A stretch of DNA of 64,000 nt, from assembly GCA_945883845.1 (NCBI GenBank), contig CAMCYI010000009.1, positions 62,001-126,000 on the forward strand. Reading direction: 5' to 3'. The translations under genes and the position numbers were made by a program. Shown piece after piece: positions 29,143-39,935 of the stretch (position 1 is its first letter; each line of letters starts with the position of its first letter). The stretch comes from Bacteriovorax stolpii. GTDB lineage: Bacteria > Bdellovibrionota > Bacteriovoracia > Bacteriovoracales > Bacteriovoracaceae. The notes under the pieces are model-generated. The model had not been told where the DNA came from and made no database searches. It worked only from the letters and a program-made list of their open reading frames with translations.

Positions 29143-29955
29143 ATGAAGCTTTCTCTCCTCATCGGCATGGCTTTTTCACTTTCTCTTCACGCAGAAGTTC
29201 TTGAAGGAAAGATCCACAGTATAGTTAAAGGTACAGGTAAAGATCCGGACATCATCCGCCTTGAGAGCGGAAGAGTTGTCTTTGCGGAAGCAAAAGACGC
29301 AAATCTTCTTGAGCAAAGCGGCTCATCAGAAAGATTTCAGATCATCACCGATGATCAAAATCTGATGGTTGCAGTACGTTCTGTCGGCAAAAGTTTTGAG
29401 GTGAAAGAGACTGTCGAGTCTCCTCTTCTGGAATCTTTTGAGCCAACAATTCTTGGGAGTACGGATGAAGTGAATAAAATCTTCAATCGTCTGAGAAATA
29501 ATTATAAAAGAGATTCGCAGTGCTTTAATCGCGCTCATGTCTGGGCAAACGACGAATTGAAGAACAGTGGTCTCAAATCGATGAAAGTTTTTGTGTTCTT
29601 CACAGCTTCCTACATCACTCGCAACAGATTCAACTGGTGGTTCCACATTGCTCCTCTGGTTAAGGTTCAGGATCAGGGAGAAGTATCTTCCCGCGTACTT
29701 GATTACCGCTACGCTGATCGCCCGGTGACTGTGAAACAATGGACAGACATCTTCGTTTTCAGTTCAAGACCTTGTCTCGTAACGACCAAATTTTCTGATT
29801 ACGATGTGAATCCACAAACAGAAGACTGCTATCTCATTACGACGAATATGTACTACTGGATGCCCCAGGATATTGCTCAAAGAGATACGACAGGAGTGGA
29901 GAAAGACAAGTTCGCCACCGGCTCGATCGAAAGTGCTACCTGGGCAGCTTTCTAA
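29143..29955 (+). CDS. Secreted protein, protein-glutaminase-like core (paralogue A)
   Basis: Signal peptide; SQCFNRAHVWA, WWFHIAPL, LDYRYADRPVTVKQWTDIFV; paralogous to 46781..47626. Confidence 0.7.
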   Translation: MKLSLLIGMAFSLSLHAEVLEGKIHSIVKGTGKDPDIIRLESGRVVFAEAKDANLLEQSGSSERFQIITDDQNLMVAVRSVGKSFEVKETVESPLLESFEPTILGSTDEVNKIFNRLRNNYKRDSQCFNRAHVWANDELKNSGLKSMKVFVFFTASYITRNRFNWWFHIAPLVKVQDQGEVSSRVLDYRYADRPVTVKQWTDIFVFSSRPCLVTTKFSDYDVNPQTEDCYLITTNMYYWMPQDIAQRDTTGVEKDKFATGSIESATWAAF

Positions 29956-29981
29956 ACTCCAAATACTAAGGCAGACATCAT

Positions 29982-30704
29982 ATGAAAAATCAGTTTAAAA
30001 CTTCCGTTTCATTAATTGCTCTTCTTACCCTGACTGTCGCATGCGGCGGCAGTGGTAGCGGTGGGGGTTCAAGCGATAAAAAGACAAGCAATGATCAGCA
30101 AAGAGAAGAAGAGGAAACAGAGGTAGCAGAAAGCGGCGATTACTTGGCCTTCCTGAGACCAATCAACACCCGGGTTTATGGTTTTATTAACAGTGGTAAA
30201 GCAGAAGTAAAGGCCGACCAGAATCTATCTGTGAACCTGGTCATGGACGACGTTCCTGGAGTCACTCACATCCAGAGTATTCACATTGGAAAACGTTGCC
30301 CTCATAAAGAAGATGATACAAACAATGATGGCTACATCGATATCAAAGAAGCGATGACCGTTGCAGGAAAAGTACTTATTCCTCTAGATGACAATCTTGA
30401 AACTCAGACACTCGGCCGATCACAGTATCCGACGGGCAAGTCTTATACTTTTCAGCGTCGGGCAAATATGAAAAGAGTGATGAACGATCTCACTCTTCCG
30501 GATGAAGATGTTAATGATAACGTGATCAAGCTGACAGATACTGAAGAATTCTCGTTTGAAGGACGTGTGATCATAATTCAGGGTGCCTATCAGACTGCCC
30601 TTCTTCCTTCGACAGTAGCTACAATTGGAACACTCACCTCTGCGATGAGCATTCCGATTGCCTGCGGCCGGATGATGAAAAGAATTACCGCACCTGTTCC
30701 ATAG
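29982..30704 (+). CDS. Lipoprotein of unknown function
   Basis: LTLTVACGGSGSGGG lipobox; 3' end overlaps the convergent DPP4-like gene by 20 bp. Confidence 0.75.
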   Translation: MKNQFKTSVSLIALLTLTVACGGSGSGGGSSDKKTSNDQQREEEETEVAESGDYLAFLRPINTRVYGFINSGKAEVKADQNLSVNLVMDDVPGVTHIQSIHIGKRCPHKEDDTNNDGYIDIKEAMTVAGKVLIPLDDNLETQTLGRSQYPTGKSYTFQRRANMKRVMNDLTLPDEDVNDNVIKLTDTEEFSFEGRVIIIQGAYQTALLPSTVATIGTLTSAMSIPIACGRMMKRITAPVP

Positions 30705-32907
30705 GCTTCAAGTGTCTCTCAAAAAAATCAACGGCTGAGTTGAAAACATGAATCTGATTCGCTTTCCCATTCATGCCGTGCTTTGACCCCGGATAAGTAA
30801 CTGACTCAAAAATCTTTCCTTCATCCTGAAGTTTTTTAAAAAGCAACGTTGAGTTCGTGAAAAGAACGTTGTCATCCGCCATACCATGCATGACTAGAAG
30901 GCGCGCCTGTAGTTTTGAAACGTAGTTCAGAACATTCGCGTTTTCGTAGGCCGCTTTGTCTTCCTGAGGCTTACCCATATATCTTTCTGTGTAATGAGTA
31001 TCGTAAAGACGGAAATCTGTGACTGGAGCTATCGCAATGTTGGCACTAAACGTTTCCGGAGCTTTTAATGCCAGCATTAGGGAAAGGTAACCGCCATAAC
31101 TCCAACCCATGAAGCCCACACGTTTTTTATCAATGGGCTGTTTTGTAATGAGATGCTCAACTCCGGCCCTCTGATCTTCGACTTCCACTACTCCCATGGC
31201 GTGATAAAGGGCATTCTCAAATTTCTTTCCACGGCGGGCACTTCCGCGGTTATCAAAGCTCGCTACGATAAAACCTTTTCGCGCGAGAACCTGAGAAAAA
31301 AATCCCCACTTTCCTTTCCATGATTTATTCACAAATTGTGAATGAGGTCCGCCGTATCCCAGAACAACGAGGGGATGTTTCCCGGATTTTAGATCAGGTC
31401 TTTTGTAGAGTGAATAATAAATCGTATCGCCGGATGGTCCGGTGAACTGACCAAACTGCGGTTTGATAAGTTGTTGAGCAAACGGAAATAGTGGATGGCC
31501 TTCGATGACTTCATTTTTTGAAAGATCATTGATCTTTTCACCCCCGGCCTGATGAAGAGAAACCTGAAGGGGCGTTGTTGGAGTTGTGAACTCATCTGTA
31601 AAAAACTTCGCATCCTTTGACATCTTGATGCGATGAAAGCCATCTTTATTTGTCACCGGTTCCGGTAATCCGATTTCCCGGATGCTCGTGCGGTAAAGTT
31701 GAGATTCCAGAGGCGAATCCATTCCTGCCGTGAAATAAACCCAGCCGGCTTTTTCATCCACACCAACGACATTATCAACGGGCCATTTCCCGCTTGTCAG
31801 GGGCCTCAGGACTTTCCCAGTGCGATCGTGAAGATAAAGATGATTCATGCCGCTGAATTCGGATGACCAGATGAATGTTTCTTCTTCCTTCATCCAATGC
31901 AAATCGTGATGCAGATTAATCCATAACTGATCTGTCTCTGAAAGTACTTTATGAATATTTTTCTGAACGGGATCGTAAAGATTGAGAGTGAGCTCTTTTT
32001 GATTCCGGGACTGGATCTGAAAAGAAAGCTTATGGTCCGGAGTCCACTGAACGCGAGGAAGATAAATATCAGGATTTTTCCCGAGAGAAATCCATTCGAC
32101 TTTCCGCTTTCCCTTAATCGCCTTTGCGACTTCGATGATGCCGAGTTTGACGATAACGTTGGCAGTGCCCACTTCAGGATAGCGCTGGGATTTAACTGTG
32201 ACTGTGGCATCACTGATCTCGTATCGATCAACTGTCTTGACGGGAGATTCATCTACCTGGATGAACGCGAGATACTTTTCGTCTTCAGACCACCAGTACC
32301 CAGTGTAACGATCCATCTCTTCCTGTGCGATGAATTCTGCCAGGCCATTAGAGATAAGACCTTTCCCATCTTTAGTGATCTGAGTTTCCACAGCTGTCAC
32401 GATATCGAGAATAAAAAGATTCTGATTCCGGACAAACGAAATGTAATGATCGAGAGGTGAGAATTTAACATCAAGCTCAGTCTCTTCATTCTTTGTGAGC
32501 TGTTTTAGTTTTCCGTCGAGCGGGAATAAAAAAATATCTCCGCCTGCAGGGAAGACAATGGACTTAGCATTGTTAGACCAGAAGTATTCGACAATACCTT
32601 TACGGGATATGCGCATTCTTTCCCGGCGTGCTTTTTCTGCCTCAGAGAGTTCTCCGAAAGTGAGTGAGTTTGAATCCACCAGCATCCGGGGTTTACCTGT
32701 TGATAAATCATATTCCCACAAATCGAGGATTTCGAAGTTTTCCTCTTTCGGTTTGAGAAACGAAAGCCTCTGCCCTTCCGGTGAAAAGGTCAGGCCCAAC
32801 GGAAGTGTGCCGTCGAGTTCCGGACTTTCAAAAATACGCTGGATCGTAAGATCAGCTGCAAAAGTTGTTGTGAGAAATAAGCAGCTGACGATCCAGAGAA
32901 TTTTCAT
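30685..32907 (-). CDS. S9 family prolyl oligopeptidase, dipeptidyl peptidase IV-like
   Basis: N-terminal propeller region; FIAQEEMDRYTGYWWS and C-terminal GFMGWSYGGYLSLM with MHGMADDNV and KHGM. Confidence 0.93.
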   Translation of the reverse strand: MKILWIVSCLFLTTTFAADLTIQRIFESPELDGTLPLGLTFSPEGQRLSFLKPKEENFEILDLWEYDLSTGKPRMLVDSNSLTFGELSEAEKARRERMRISRKGIVEYFWSNNAKSIVFPAGGDIFLFPLDGKLKQLTKNEETELDVKFSPLDHYISFVRNQNLFILDIVTAVETQITKDGKGLISNGLAEFIAQEEMDRYTGYWWSEDEKYLAFIQVDESPVKTVDRYEISDATVTVKSQRYPEVGTANVIVKLGIIEVAKAIKGKRKVEWISLGKNPDIYLPRVQWTPDHKLSFQIQSRNQKELTLNLYDPVQKNIHKVLSETDQLWINLHHDLHWMKEEETFIWSSEFSGMNHLYLHDRTGKVLRPLTSGKWPVDNVVGVDEKAGWVYFTAGMDSPLESQLYRTSIREIGLPEPVTNKDGFHRIKMSKDAKFFTDEFTTPTTPLQVSLHQAGGEKINDLSKNEVIEGHPLFPFAQQLIKPQFGQFTGPSGDTIYYSLYKRPDLKSGKHPLVVLGYGGPHSQFVNKSWKGKWGFFSQVLARKGFIVASFDNRGSARRGKKFENALYHAMGVVEVEDQRAGVEHLITKQPIDKKRVGFMGWSYGGYLSLMLALKAPETFSANIAIAPVTDFRLYDTHYTERYMGKPQEDKAAYENANVLNYVSKLQARLLVMHGMADDNVLFTNSTLLFKKLQDEGKIFESVTYPGSKHGMNGKANQIHVFNSAVDFFERHLKPMEQVR

Positions 32908-34184
32908 TTGCTATAAACCCGCATCATTACTTTTCTGTTAAGAGAATCATCGACTCCGGCTTCAGCACGTGAATCGCCGTAAGCAACGTTCTTGATATTC
33001 GTATCCCCTACGCCCTGAGCTTTCAGATACGTTTTCACCGTTGTGGCACGTTTTTGGCTGAGAATCAGGTTGGAATCAGGATTGCCGGCAGTCGAAGCAA
33101 ATCCTTCAAGGATGATCGTCAGAGAGTTTTCTTTGCCTTTCACTTTCGCTGCCATTTTAGACAGGAGAGCTTGTGAAAGTGCGTTCAGAACTGTTGAGCC
33201 GTTCGCAAAATAAACGTTCTGCTGAAGAATAAGTTTTCCGTGAAGGTCACTTTCTTTTTTCAGAACCTGTTCACGTTTCGTGAGTACTGGCTCTGGTTTT
33301 TTGTCAGCAACCAGGATTGGTGCTGCTTTTTCCATGGTTTTTTTCTCTTCGCCCGGATACCACTTGAGTCCTAGTGAGAAACGATAATCATTTGAGCTTT
33401 CATCAATCAGACCACCAGTCGCAATACCACCAAAGCCCGCCCAGTCGTAGTTGATCTGATGACGGATCCCTGCGTAGAATTCGTTCGGATGCTGATTCCC
33501 TGAGAAATTGTTGTAGCGGTAAGCTTCAAGGTTCAAGGCCCAGTTTTCTACGAGAGGAAACATCGTGCCGATAGCTGTAAACACAGCATCTCTGTAATCG
33601 ATTTTTGTAAAGTCAGGGCCAAGACTCAATTGAGCACCTGGTTCACGCGAGTAACCAAGGTTAATGACGGCCTGAAACCAGTCAAACTTTCTTTCAAAGT
33701 TAAAACCCAGGTATCCACCGACTTTACTACTTTGAGTGGTGTAATCGTTAGAGCCAGTAGGTAACGTGAGGCGCGGATGAAGAGCGATTGCATTTCTTCC
33801 TTCTTCATAGAATTTCCAGATTCCATCAACGAAGGTATCGCCGAGGTACGTGCCGCTTTCATCAGATTTAAGGCGAGAAAATCTTGTACGTACACCAATC
33901 AAAAGAGCGTCTGTCGGATGCCAGGCACCGCCGAAGCTGAGTGATTGCATGTTCTTCACAAGTTCACGGTCACGGTTATTGTCTTTCTCAACAGAGAGCG
34001 GAGTTTTCACATAGTCGTAAGCGACATTCAAAAGCCACGGGTAATCATTCCGGACCAGACCGTTATTAAGGAGGGCATTGTCCGTCGAACTGTAGGTCGG
34101 ATTGTGGGTAAACTTGAAGTACTGAAGATCCAGGGCATGTGCTTTAAACGTTATAAGAGTGAGGAGAACGACCCAAAAACGCAT
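32904..34184 (-). CDS. OmpA family protein with N-terminal beta-barrel-like region
   Basis: Signal peptide MRFWVVLLTLITFKAHA; C-terminal LILSQKRATTVKTYLKAQGV..AYGDSRAE; 4 bp overlap with the DPP4-like gene. Confidence 0.85.
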   Translation of the reverse strand: MRFWVVLLTLITFKAHALDLQYFKFTHNPTYSSTDNALLNNGLVRNDYPWLLNVAYDYVKTPLSVEKDNNRDRELVKNMQSLSFGGAWHPTDALLIGVRTRFSRLKSDESGTYLGDTFVDGIWKFYEEGRNAIALHPRLTLPTGSNDYTTQSSKVGGYLGFNFERKFDWFQAVINLGYSREPGAQLSLGPDFTKIDYRDAVFTAIGTMFPLVENWALNLEAYRYNNFSGNQHPNEFYAGIRHQINYDWAGFGGIATGGLIDESSNDYRFSLGLKWYPGEEKKTMEKAAPILVADKKPEPVLTKREQVLKKESDLHGKLILQQNVYFANGSTVLNALSQALLSKMAAKVKGKENSLTIILEGFASTAGNPDSNLILSQKRATTVKTYLKAQGVGDTNIKNVAYGDSRAEAGVDDSLNRKVMMRVYSK

Positions 34185-34316
34185 TGTAGATCCTTTTGAC
34201 AGCTGTCTAAGCTGCAACGTCAAATTATGTGTATTTACACTTGTGGTTAATCCCTTAAATCCTAGGAAACTTGGCAGCCTTTTTGAACAGTTAATATCTA
34301 TTAAGAGGTATTTTAA

Positions 34317-36269
34317 ATGAAAAATCTAGTATTGCTGTTGGCCGTTATGTCTATCTTCTCTGGTTGTGGGAAGAATCCTCACCTGGTGGAAAAGACTCCA
34401 AATCTGGACGATACGCTGACTGGACCTCTGGTCCCGAACAACGCCAGTCCTCAGCTTATCCTTCGCGAAAAAAGTACTAAGAAAGAAGACTTGATGGATT
34501 TTGGCCAGGCGAAAACCGGCGAAAAGATCACCAAGATCTTTGAGCTTGAGAACGTCGGACAGGCCAAGGCCGTTGATATTTCCATCCCGAAGTCTTCCGG
34601 CTCTTTCAAAATTACAAACGTGAATTGTGGTAAAGAACTCGACATAAAGGAAGCTTGCGAACTCTACGGCGAATTCTCTTCAGCCCTTGAAGGTGTTCAA
34701 TCAACTGAGCTTGAAATTCCGTTCAAAGATCCGTCAGGAAAAGTCCTGGTCGCAAAATCAATCCTTCTTGGAAACGCGAAAAATCCCGTCGTTGTTAAAG
34801 AAGGATCTCCAAAACTTATTGTCATCGTTAAAGATTCAAATGACGAAAATCCTATTCTCAAAGACATTCCTGTGGGTACAGCGGTTGTGGTTAAACTCGA
34901 ATTAAGAAACGTCGGCGATGCAGTGGCAAAAGACATCAAGCTTCCTGTGATCCCTGCACCATTCACTCTGAAGTCTACAACTTGTGGTGCTCAGCTTGAA
35001 GTTGATAAAGGCTGTGACATTAATATCGAATACATTCCAACAGTGGCAAAACGTGATGATATCCAGATCAAGATTACTTTTGAATTCGGCATCATCATTA
35101 AAGTTATTGTAGCAAACTCTGTTCAGTTGAAAGAACCTTCACGTCTCGAAGTTGTAGGCGGCCAGATCAGCAAGGACATTTATGAACTTCTTCAGGTTAA
35201 TCCGGACCTCCTCACTCATCTCCAGGACATCCGCGGGATTGATCTTGGAACTTTGACATTGAATAAAGAAGCAACCTTTAAAATCTATCTGGATAACAAC
35301 GGTGAGTATTCAGCGAACATCACTCAGATTAAAGAGTTCAGGACTTCATATTTCTCTCTTAATGGAGGATCGTTTCCCGGTCAGAACGGAAATTGTTCTC
35401 TTAGCATTTCGAAAGGAAGATGTTCACTGGATATAAAAGTGAACCCGAAAGTTCTTGGAAATATCCACGACATCATTGAGCTTACATATCTTGACGGCAT
35501 TGGTAACACGCGCAGAATTTCTGTTGGTGTCATGGCCCACGTTAAAGATGGTCAACCAAGTGTAACGTGTAAGTCGATTGCTTCAAGAAGTGTCACTGAC
35601 CAGTCACGCCTGATTGATTCAATCTCAGCAAAAGGCCTGTACAAGCTCCCTTATAAACTGAAGGCAGCAAAAGGTACGGCAAAACTTGGAGTTGTTTACA
35701 ATACTGAGTCAAACATGAATCTTCGTATGACGAAAAACCACATGTCCCTGGTTGTTCCAAGTAACCACAATGCCATGGTACAGTTTGGTTTCGATCTCGC
35801 CGGCGTGGACCTCACGAAAATCAAGAACTACAAACTTGAGCTCGACATCCTCAAGATCAGTACTGAAGGTGTAAAATTTGATACGACAGAAGTTCTTTGT
35901 CTGAATGAAAACCGCCGTTGTTCAGGAACTTATTTCATCGACTCAAACTTCCGCAACCTGAACACAACAAACTATGTCCTCTACAGCAATCTGTTTTCGT
36001 CAGAGCTTTTGAGAAGTTCTCAGCAGGATCTGTCTGCACTTTCTTCTCTTCTCGCTCAACGCGGAAATCTGTCTGCCCAGGCAGCGGCTGGCGCGTCTGA
36101 TAATCTCTTCCGTCTTAAGAAGACTTTTGTCATCTCGAGCCTCTTTGGTTCACTGAATGGTTCAGATCTTTCTCAGGGACTTAACTTTGTCCTCGCAGAT
36201 GACTCTGTTCTTCTTTCAGCACCAAGACTTATTCTTGAATCTGATTCAGCAGCTTGCTCGGGGAAATAA
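34317..36269 (+). CDS. Lipoprotein with repeated choice-of-anchor-D/ASPM-SPD2-Hydin-like Ig domains
   Basis: Lipobox SGCG; repeated KIFELENVGQAKAVDISIP / VKLELRNVGDAVAKDIKLP units. Confidence 0.75.
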   Translation: MKNLVLLLAVMSIFSGCGKNPHLVEKTPNLDDTLTGPLVPNNASPQLILREKSTKKEDLMDFGQAKTGEKITKIFELENVGQAKAVDISIPKSSGSFKITNVNCGKELDIKEACELYGEFSSALEGVQSTELEIPFKDPSGKVLVAKSILLGNAKNPVVVKEGSPKLIVIVKDSNDENPILKDIPVGTAVVVKLELRNVGDAVAKDIKLPVIPAPFTLKSTTCGAQLEVDKGCDINIEYIPTVAKRDDIQIKITFEFGIIIKVIVANSVQLKEPSRLEVVGGQISKDIYELLQVNPDLLTHLQDIRGIDLGTLTLNKEATFKIYLDNNGEYSANITQIKEFRTSYFSLNGGSFPGQNGNCSLSISKGRCSLDIKVNPKVLGNIHDIIELTYLDGIGNTRRISVGVMAHVKDGQPSVTCKSIASRSVTDQSRLIDSISAKGLYKLPYKLKAAKGTAKLGVVYNTESNMNLRMTKNHMSLVVPSNHNAMVQFGFDLAGVDLTKIKNYKLELDILKISTEGVKFDTTEVLCLNENRRCSGTYFIDSNFRNLNTTNYVLYSNLFSSELLRSSQQDLSALSSLLAQRGNLSAQAAAGASDNLFRLKKTFVISSLFGSLNGSDLSQGLNFVLADDSVLLSAPRLILESDSAACSGK

Positions 36270-36318
36270 GTCTGAAAAAATTCGCGTGAACGTTAAATAC
36301 TAAGCATCCGATTCTTAG

Positions 36319-36346
36319 GCCCCCTCCTCCAGGGGGCCTTTTTTAT
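36319..36346 (+). terminator. Rho-independent terminator
   Basis: GGCCCCC-TCCTCCA-GGGGGCC followed by TTTTTTATT. Confidence 0.9.
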
Positions 36347-36489
36347 TGAGAGCTAAAGCTTGCGACCTTTTTTTAAGCACCTGCACCCTGTACTTCTTTC
36401 ACGGTCTGTATAAATTCCCAACACATCGCAATTTCTTAAGAATTATTCTCAAAAAGCGTATTATCGCAACGCATTAATACCCAACGGAG

Positions 36490-38733
36490 ATGGCCACCAT
36501 GCGATTAAACAAATCAATTCTCATTCTATTTGTCCTCGGGACTTTCGCTGCCTGTACGAAGGTGGTCGAAAAAGAAAAGATTAAAAGTGATGATCACCAT
36601 ATGACGTCAAAGTCAGCTGAGAGTGTTCACGTGGTAGAAGATGGAAACATCAAGCTACGGTATTTGAAACAGGAGGCTTTCAACCAATTCGTTGAAGATG
36701 GTTCCATCAAGCTCATGTCATCACGTGCTGCTCATGCAGCTCTTGAAAGTGCGAACGTTGAAGAAGTTCCCAAAGCAGAATCAACTTCAGCAGATGACGT
36801 GAACCAGACAGTTGATGGCGAAGGACTACTCCTTGCTTACCCTGTTAATCTTCTCGGAGAGAACAGCATCTTCGGTGGTGTGATCACAAAAATCTCAGAT
36901 AAAAAGAACGAAGATATCGGTTCACTAAAGCTCACTGACCTGACTCCGATCCATGTGATCACAGGAATTTCACGTGACTCATCAGGATCATACTTAACTC
37001 TCATTGGCTGTGCTTCGAAATGTGAAGAAGAATCCCGCCAGGGTGCGATGATGAGTTTCCCGATCGTCGGTATGGACATCGAGAAAAACGAACTCATCGT
37101 TGATCTTTCTGAGGCCGGTGCAGAACTTAACCTTCTTCAGATGATGGATCCGAAGGGTGAAGAAACAAAACTCAAGGCCATCAAATCAGAAACTGTGACT
37201 TTCGATTACTCGGTCACAACCCTGATCTTCGATGTGAAGTCACAGTTCATTCCAGTTGACCGTGAAGAAACTGATGAGACAGCACCAGTGACTGATGTCG
37301 TTGTGCGCTGGTACCTCAAACTGAACTCTGGTTTCAATCCTGCTTTTGCGGCCCGCGCTCCGATAAAAGAAGTCGGCTTCTTTAAAACTGAACGCTCTAA
37401 AGACGCGAAGATCATGCGCCACTCGCTTGCAAATAACGGTAAGAAAGTTCATTACTACGTGAAGAACGTACCTGAAAAATTCCAGCCACACGTGAAAGCT
37501 TCTTTTGATAGCTGGAATGCTGAATTCAAGGCCATCATCGGCCGTGACCTTCTCTCTTACGAGTTCATCCCTGCAGGCGATCCATTGAATGAAAAAATCA
37601 TTGCTGGTGATATCCGCTTCAACGTTATGGAGTGGGATCTTGATAACCTGGCAACTTACGGCGGTCTCGGTCCATCGATTGCTAACCAGCACTCTGGTGA
37701 GATCTTCTCTGCGAATATCCTCCTCCAGGGGCCAAAAATTGTAGAGATGTACACGAAATGGTTCGAAGTTTCTGCCTCTGTCCGCGCACTAATTGCTCAA
37801 GGCCGTGAAGCTGAAGCAGATGCGATGGCTAAGAAATTCGTTTCAAGTATTCAGTCTGAACAGAAGCGCGCCAAAGATATCACTTACAAAGTTTCTCTTG
37901 GTAAGAACAAGATGAACGTACACTCTCAGCGTCCTGAGCTCGAAGATCCTATCGTTAAAGGTCTTTTTGAACTCGTACCTGAAGGAATGACTTTCGATAC
38001 TTATATGCCAGGCTACTTCCAGGAAATGATCCAGCATGAAATGGGTCACAACCTTGGTCTCCGCCACAATTTCAGAGGGAACCTTGGTTCAAATGAATCG
38101 AAGACGAAAGGAAGCGTGTCCCGCTCAATCATGGAATACCTCGGCCGTGGATTCCGTTACCTCAATGCGATCGGATTGTACGACCGCATGGCGATTGCTT
38201 ACGGTTACAAGAACGTTGCACCTACACACGCTGACTGGTTCTGTACCGATGAAGATCAAGCTCTTGATGCTAAATCAATTCTTGAAAGATCACCTGAGTG
38301 TTCAAAAGCTGATGCAACACCAGATCCTTTCTCTTACTGGGAAAAGCGTCTGAACCGCGCGATCGATCTTATGGTGAGCCCGAACACACCGCGTGCTCCA
38401 TACCTGACGATGGCCCACATCACAGATGAAGTTAAAGATGTGGCGAACGCTTTTTCAGGATATGCTCTCTCCGCTGAAAAAACGGCAGCCACTTGGACGA
38501 ACTTCTTCGGTAAGGCCGATCGTCCTGAAAACAAAGCAGATGTGAAGAGTTATGTTGTAGCATCTCTTAAGACTCGTCTCTGTAGTCAGAAGATTGCTGA
38601 AGCGATAGCTCTGAAAGAATCTCCGGAAGCGATCAAAGCGACTCAGGATAGCTACGATGCTCTTATGAAGACAATGAATGATCAGATGATTAAAATGGGT
38701 CTTTTGAAAGACAAAGAAGAGATCTGTAAGTAA
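36490..38733 (+). CDS. Metzincin-type zinc metalloprotease lipoprotein
   Basis: Lipobox FAACT; HEMGHNLGLRH (HExxHxxGxxH) and downstream SIMEYLG. Confidence 0.88.
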   Translation: MATMRLNKSILILFVLGTFAACTKVVEKEKIKSDDHHMTSKSAESVHVVEDGNIKLRYLKQEAFNQFVEDGSIKLMSSRAAHAALESANVEEVPKAESTSADDVNQTVDGEGLLLAYPVNLLGENSIFGGVITKISDKKNEDIGSLKLTDLTPIHVITGISRDSSGSYLTLIGCASKCEEESRQGAMMSFPIVGMDIEKNELIVDLSEAGAELNLLQMMDPKGEETKLKAIKSETVTFDYSVTTLIFDVKSQFIPVDREETDETAPVTDVVVRWYLKLNSGFNPAFAARAPIKEVGFFKTERSKDAKIMRHSLANNGKKVHYYVKNVPEKFQPHVKASFDSWNAEFKAIIGRDLLSYEFIPAGDPLNEKIIAGDIRFNVMEWDLDNLATYGGLGPSIANQHSGEIFSANILLQGPKIVEMYTKWFEVSASVRALIAQGREAEADAMAKKFVSSIQSEQKRAKDITYKVSLGKNKMNVHSQRPELEDPIVKGLFELVPEGMTFDTYMPGYFQEMIQHEMGHNLGLRHNFRGNLGSNESKTKGSVSRSIMEYLGRGFRYLNAIGLYDRMAIAYGYKNVAPTHADWFCTDEDQALDAKSILERSPECSKADATPDPFSYWEKRLNRAIDLMVSPNTPRAPYLTMAHITDEVKDVANAFSGYALSAEKTAATWTNFFGKADRPENKADVKSYVVASLKTRLCSQKIAEAIALKESPEAIKATQDSYDALMKTMNDQMIKMGLLKDKEEICK

Positions 38734-38756
38734 GCAATTAAGTTTTGAAATACTGA

Positions 38757-38786
38757 AAGGGCCTGTGAAAACAGGCCCTTTTTTTA
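38757..38786 (+). terminator. Rho-independent terminator
   Basis: GGGCCTGT-GAAA-ACAGGCCC followed by TTTTTTT. Confidence 0.9.
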
Positions 38787-38795
38787 TGAATCAAC

Positions 38796-39935
38796 TTATA
38801 TAAGCGTGTTCTGAAAATCACGAATAATATCTTCGATATCCTCAAGACCGACAGAAATCCGGAGCGAGTACTGGTTAAGCCCCATCTCCTCACGATCTTT
38901 TTTAGAAAGGTCATCAGCAAAGAAAATTTCTGTCGGATTAATCAAAGTCTCAGTTGAACCCAGACTGGCCGCAATCTGAATCAGTTTCACTTTGTGAGAA
39001 AATTTCTGAGCTGTCATTCCAAAGGCAGGATCCAGTTCAACAGAAACAATCGCTCCGAGATCTTTCATCTGTGAGCGCGCCAGTTCTGAATCCGGATAAT
39101 AAACTTTCTTAACCTTCTTTTCAGAACGAAGATACGTGGCAAGTGCCTGAGCATTCTGAGTCTGCTTTTCATAGCGGAGAAGATATGTTCTCAGTCCCCT
39201 TTGGATAAGAAAGGCAGCGTGGGGATCGAGTGTCGCGCCCAGAGTGATCGCCATCGGCTTAATTTTTTTAATCAGCTCTGTTCTTCCGAGAACAGCTCCC
39301 GCAACCACGTCCCCGTGACCGTTGGCGAACTTCGTCAGACTGTGAATGAAAAGATCAACCCCCGTGGCCTTGTGCTGATGTGGACCGGCCAGTGTGTTAT
39401 CCATGACAAGAAGAAGTTTGTGTTTGTCAGCGAAGTCCCGCAGTTTTTTAATTTCTGCCACCATAAGATTCGGATTGCTTGGGCTCTCGAAGTAAAGAAT
39501 TTTTGATTTCCCGGGACGTACATTTTTTTCAAGCTGATCAAAGTCCCCCATTGGAGACATGGTCGACTCAATCCCAAAGCGTGAGCATGTCTGACTGAAA
39601 AAAACTCTTGTAGGTCGGTAGATTTCACGAAAATACAGAATGTGATCCCCAGTCTTTACGAGCCCGAGAATGGTATGAGTAATCGCCGCCATTCCCGAAC
39701 CGAAAACAATCCCCTCATCCACTCCCTGCATCTTAGCGAGAGTCATCTCGAGTTCTGTGAGAGTCGGATTAGATACCCGGGTATAAAGAAACTGCTCACC
39801 GTAAGGTGCAGTATCATGCATGACAAACTTGGCCGTCTGATAAATCGGCGCAATGATCGGCTGATTATTTGAAGCCGGAGTAAATCGCGGAGGATGATTG
39901 AGAAATGTGGAAAGTCCGTTTTCCTTCTCGTCCAT
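38796..39935 (-). CDS. Trans-sulfuration family PLP-dependent enzyme (cystathionine gamma-synthase / gamma-lyase type)
   Basis: YTRVSNPTLTELE, VFGSGMAAITHTILGLVKTGDHIL, VDLFIHSLTKFANGHGDVVAG (PLP lysine), SLGSTETLINPTE. Confidence 0.92.
   Translation of the reverse strand: MDEKENGLSTFLNHPPRFTPASNNQPIIAPIYQTAKFVMHDTAPYGEQFLYTRVSNPTLTELEMTLAKMQGVDEGIVFGSGMAAITHTILGLVKTGDHILYFREIYRPTRVFFSQTCSRFGIESTMSPMGDFDQLEKNVRPGKSKILYFESPSNPNLMVAEIKKLRDFADKHKLLLVMDNTLAGPHQHKATGVDLFIHSLTKFANGHGDVVAGAVLGRTELIKKIKPMAITLGATLDPHAAFLIQRGLRTYLLRYEKQTQNAQALATYLRSEKKVKKVYYPDSELARSQMKDLGAIVSVELDPAFGMTAQKFSHKVKLIQIAASLGSTETLINPTEIFFADDLSKKDREEMGLNQYSLRISVGLEDIEDIIRDFQNTLI

Noticed and set aside
31951-32460. 169-aa plus-strand ORF
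   Set aside because: Antisense to the DPP4-like gene.
37240-37692. 150-aa minus-strand ORF
   Set aside because: Antisense to the metzincin gene; no recognisable domain.
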